Positions 62,133 through 64,000 of a stretch of 64,000 nucleotides of DNA are shown in pieces. The translations under genes and the position numbers were made by a program. Source of the stretch: Allobosea sp. BK604 (GTDB taxonomy: Bacteria > Pseudomonadota > Alphaproteobacteria > Rhizobiales > Beijerinckiaceae); NCBI RefSeq assembly GCF_004341515.1, contig NZ_SLZF01000012.1, positions 1 to 64,000 of the forward strand, given 5' to 3'. The notes beneath the pieces are model-generated. The model was not told where the DNA came from. It made no database searches and was given only the letters and a program-made list of their open reading frames with translations. Numbering within the stretch: position 1 is the first letter of the stretch; every line of letters starts with the position of its first letter.

Positions 62133-63725
62133 ATGGGACGCCATAAATTCCTGGCCGCGGCAGCCTTGGCAGCTGTCATGAGCCTTTCCGCGCCTCTCAA
62201 GGCCCAGCAAGCTGCGCCCGCCCAACCACAGGCGCCCACGAGGCCCAATATCCTGGTGATCTTCGGCGACGACATCGGCCAGTCGAATATCAGCGCGTAT
62301 TCGCACGGTCTGGTCGGCTACAAGACACCGAATATCGATCGGATCGCCAAAGAAGGCATGATGTTCACCGATTATTATGCGGAGAACAGCTGCACGGCCG
62401 GGCGCTCGACCTTCATCACCGGCCAGGTCTGCCTGCGCACCGGCCTGTGCAAGGTCGGCATTCCCGGCGCTGCGGTCGGCCTGCAGGACCGCGACATCAC
62501 AATCGCCCAGGCGCTGAAGTCGCTCGGCTACGCGACCGGGCAGTTCGGCAAGAACCACCTCGGCGACCGCGACGAATACCTGCCGGTCCGGCACGGCTTC
62601 GACGAGTTCTTCGGCAATCTCTACCATCTCAACGCCGAGGAGGAGCCCGAGCGTCCCTATTACCCGAAGAACGATGCCGCCTTCGTCAAGTCGAACTCGC
62701 CCCGCGGCGTGCTGAAGGCGTCGGCCGACGGCAAGATCGAGGATACCGGCCCGCTGACCAGGAAGCGGATGGAAACCGTCGACGACGAGACCACAGCCGC
62801 TGCGATCGACTTCATGCAGCGCCAGGCGCGGGCCAACAAGCCGTTCTTCACCTGGATGAACACGACCCGCATGCACGCCTTCACGCATGTGCGCGAGGCG
62901 ATGAAGGGCCAGAGCGGCATGCCCGGCAATGACTATGCCGATGGCATGATCGAGCACGACGGCGACGTGGGCAAGCTTCTGAAGGCGATCGACGATCTTG
63001 GCATCGCCAACAACACCATCGTCGTCTACACGACCGATAATGGCCCGAACCAATGGTCTTGGCCTGACGCGGCGACGACGCAGTTCCGCTCGGAGAAGGA
63101 CACCAACTGGGAAGGCGCCTTCCGCGTGCCGGCGATGATCCGCTGGCCCGGGCGGGTGAAGGCGGGCGAGGTCTCGAACGAGATGATCTCGGGCCTCGAC
63201 TGGTTCCCGACACTCGTCGCAGCCGGCGGCGATTCCGAGATCAAGGACAAGCTCGCCAAGGGCACGACGCTCGACGGCAAGCCGGCAAAGGTCCATCTCG
63301 ACGGCTATAACCAGCTTCCCTACCTGACCGGCCAGCAGCCGAAATCGGCCCGCAACGAGTTCTTCTACTTCAACGACGATGGCGAGATGGTCGCCTATCG
63401 GTACAATGACTGGAAGATCGTCTTCTGCGAGCAGCGCCAGCCGGGCGGCTTCCAGGTCTGGGCCAATCCCTTCACCTGCCTGCGCGCGCCAAAGATCTTC
63501 AACTTGCGCATGGATCCGATGGAGCGGGCCGATACAGTCTCCGACCAGTATTACGATTGGCTCGCCAAGAACGCTTATCTGATCCAGTACGGCGTCTGGA
63601 AGGTCGCGCCCTTCCTGCAGACCTTCAAGGAGTATCCGCCGAGCCAACGGCCGGCGAGCTTCAGCGTCGACCAGATGGTCGAGGCGCTGATGCGCAACCT
63701 CGAGCAGACAACCCGGTCGAAATAG
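62133..63725 (+). CDS. Exported sulfatase (arylsulfatase type)
   Basis: A 530-aa member of the alkaline phosphatase superfamily, type I sulfatase. Signal peptide about 1-23 (ending LKAQ). PNILVIFGDDIGQSN has the Ca-binding Asp pair; the motif CTAGRSTFITG (Cys87-Arg91) is the CxAxR variant of CxPxR, in which Cys must become formylglycine; GKNHLGD and TTDNGPN hold other metal ligands. GGGAG before the ATG. The maturing enzyme must be supplied from elsewhere. Confidence 0.93.
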   Translation: MGRHKFLAAAALAAVMSLSAPLKAQQAAPAQPQAPTRPNILVIFGDDIGQSNISAYSHGLVGYKTPNIDRIAKEGMMFTDYYAENSCTAGRSTFITGQVCLRTGLCKVGIPGAAVGLQDRDITIAQALKSLGYATGQFGKNHLGDRDEYLPVRHGFDEFFGNLYHLNAEEEPERPYYPKNDAAFVKSNSPRGVLKASADGKIEDTGPLTRKRMETVDDETTAAAIDFMQRQARANKPFFTWMNTTRMHAFTHVREAMKGQSGMPGNDYADGMIEHDGDVGKLLKAIDDLGIANNTIVVYTTDNGPNQWSWPDAATTQFRSEKDTNWEGAFRVPAMIRWPGRVKAGEVSNEMISGLDWFPTLVAAGGDSEIKDKLAKGTTLDGKPAKVHLDGYNQLPYLTGQQPKSARNEFFYFNDDGEMVAYRYNDWKIVFCEQRQPGGFQVWANPFTCLRAPKIFNLRMDPMERADTVSDQYYDWLAKNAYLIQYGVWKVAPFLQTFKEYPPSQRPASFSVDQMVEALMRNLEQTTRSK

Positions 63726-63789
63726 GCCCTCGCAAATGTGCCGGCCGCCGCCTTTGCGCGGCCGGCAAATCCGGATGATGAGGGCGGAG

Positions 63790-64000
63790 ATGACCAGACA
63801 GCTCAGGATTGCGTGCCATGCGACACCGGTGCTGAATCGGCGGCAGGTCGTGGCGGGAACGGCGGTGACGCTCGCGGCCGCAACTTTCAGCACCGCGCCT
63901 GTGCTCGCACAGACGGTGACGGCGAAAGAGGCGCGCGCCATCGCCAAGGAGGCCACGATCTACGGCTTTCCGCTGGTCGATACCTATCGCGTCCAGCATT
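63790..64000 (+). CDS. DUF1254 protein, N-terminal part (cut by window end)
   Basis: 70 codons to the window end, no stop. MTRQLRIACHATPVLNRRQVVAGTAVTLAAATFSTAPVLAQ is a signal with a twin Arg (NRRQVVAG), so Tat export is possible. EARAIAKEATIYGFPLVDTYRVQH is the recognisable start of the DUF1254 domain, present in large exported proteins of unknown function. GAGGG 6 bp upstream fits the ATG at 63790; in-frame ATGs at 63775 and 63778 are possible. Confidence 0.75.
   Translation, partial: MTRQLRIACHATPVLNRRQVVAGTAVTLAAATFSTAPVLAQTVTAKEARAIAKEATIYGFPLVDTYRVQH

Noticed and set aside
62028..63956. 642-aa open frame on the minus strand
   Set aside because: Antisense to the sulfatase and the DUF1254 start; no domain and a biased composition.

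Overview
The window is GC-rich bacterial chromosome with dense coding on both strands, most probably from an alphaproteobacterium of the Hyphomicrobiales (a Bosea- or Methylobacterium-like organism). The signs are the folA-hflK-hflC-DUF2065-degP gene order, the alphaproteobacterial type of acetolactate synthase, small DUF-family proteins common in that order, and several families of short intergenic palindromes that resemble those of rhizobial genomes. The genus is an inference; no rRNA gene is present to settle it.

Layout. 1-90 is the 3' end of an IS110-type transposase. 178-9029 is a glycogen and alpha-glucan block: glgX faces away from glgA, glgB and malQ, with a small DUF2934 gene between glgA and glgB. 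9060-17022 is a peptide-use block: a SNF2-type helicase coupled to a LysR regulator, then, divergently, a peptide-binding protein, two permeases, a sugar/maltose-type acetyltransferase and an M20 peptidase. 17-20 kb holds small envelope and hypothetical genes (MgtC-like, RcnB-like, a Gly/Tyr-rich secreted protein) and tRNA-Lys(CTT). 20-23 kb has a uracil/xanthine permease and a divergent phhA/Lrp pair. 23-25.5 kb is a large secreted TPR protein. 25.6-28.3 kb is leuA with a leucine-rich leader peptide and an ECF sigma factor with a SnoaL-like tail. 28.5-36.7 kb holds mostly single housekeeping genes (DUF1275, M3 peptidase, NUDIX, PhzF, EEP-family hydrolase, pyridoxal kinase). 36.9-41 kb is a NitT/TauT-type ABC transporter interrupted by an opposite-strand bestrophin-like gene. 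41-42.4 kb has a DedA protein and three tiny single-span membrane proteins. 42.5-48.4 kb is a branched-chain amino acid region: tetR-ilvC, then ilvB-gst-ilvH preceded by a leader peptide and attenuator. 48.6-52 kb has a diguanylate cyclase and miaA/serB with overlapping divergent start codons. 52-58 kb is the membrane-protease operon (folA, hflK, hflC, DUF2065, degP) with upstream GNAT and CPBP genes. 58-64 kb has a membrane diguanylate cyclase and a porin-regulator-sulfatase-DUF1254 locus cut by the window end.

How parts work together. Branched-chain amino acid synthesis is spread over three sites. Two of them, leuA and ilvB, have short upstream reading frames rich in the end-product codons, which points to ribosome-mediated attenuation. 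The glycogen genes cover synthesis, branching, debranching and maltodextrin processing, but glgC and glgP are not in the window. At the right end two copies of a near-identical 23-bp sequence with the core GTAACaGTTAC lie upstream of the porin and sulfatase genes, on either side of an unusual regulator-like gene. This is the best candidate here for an undescribed regulon.
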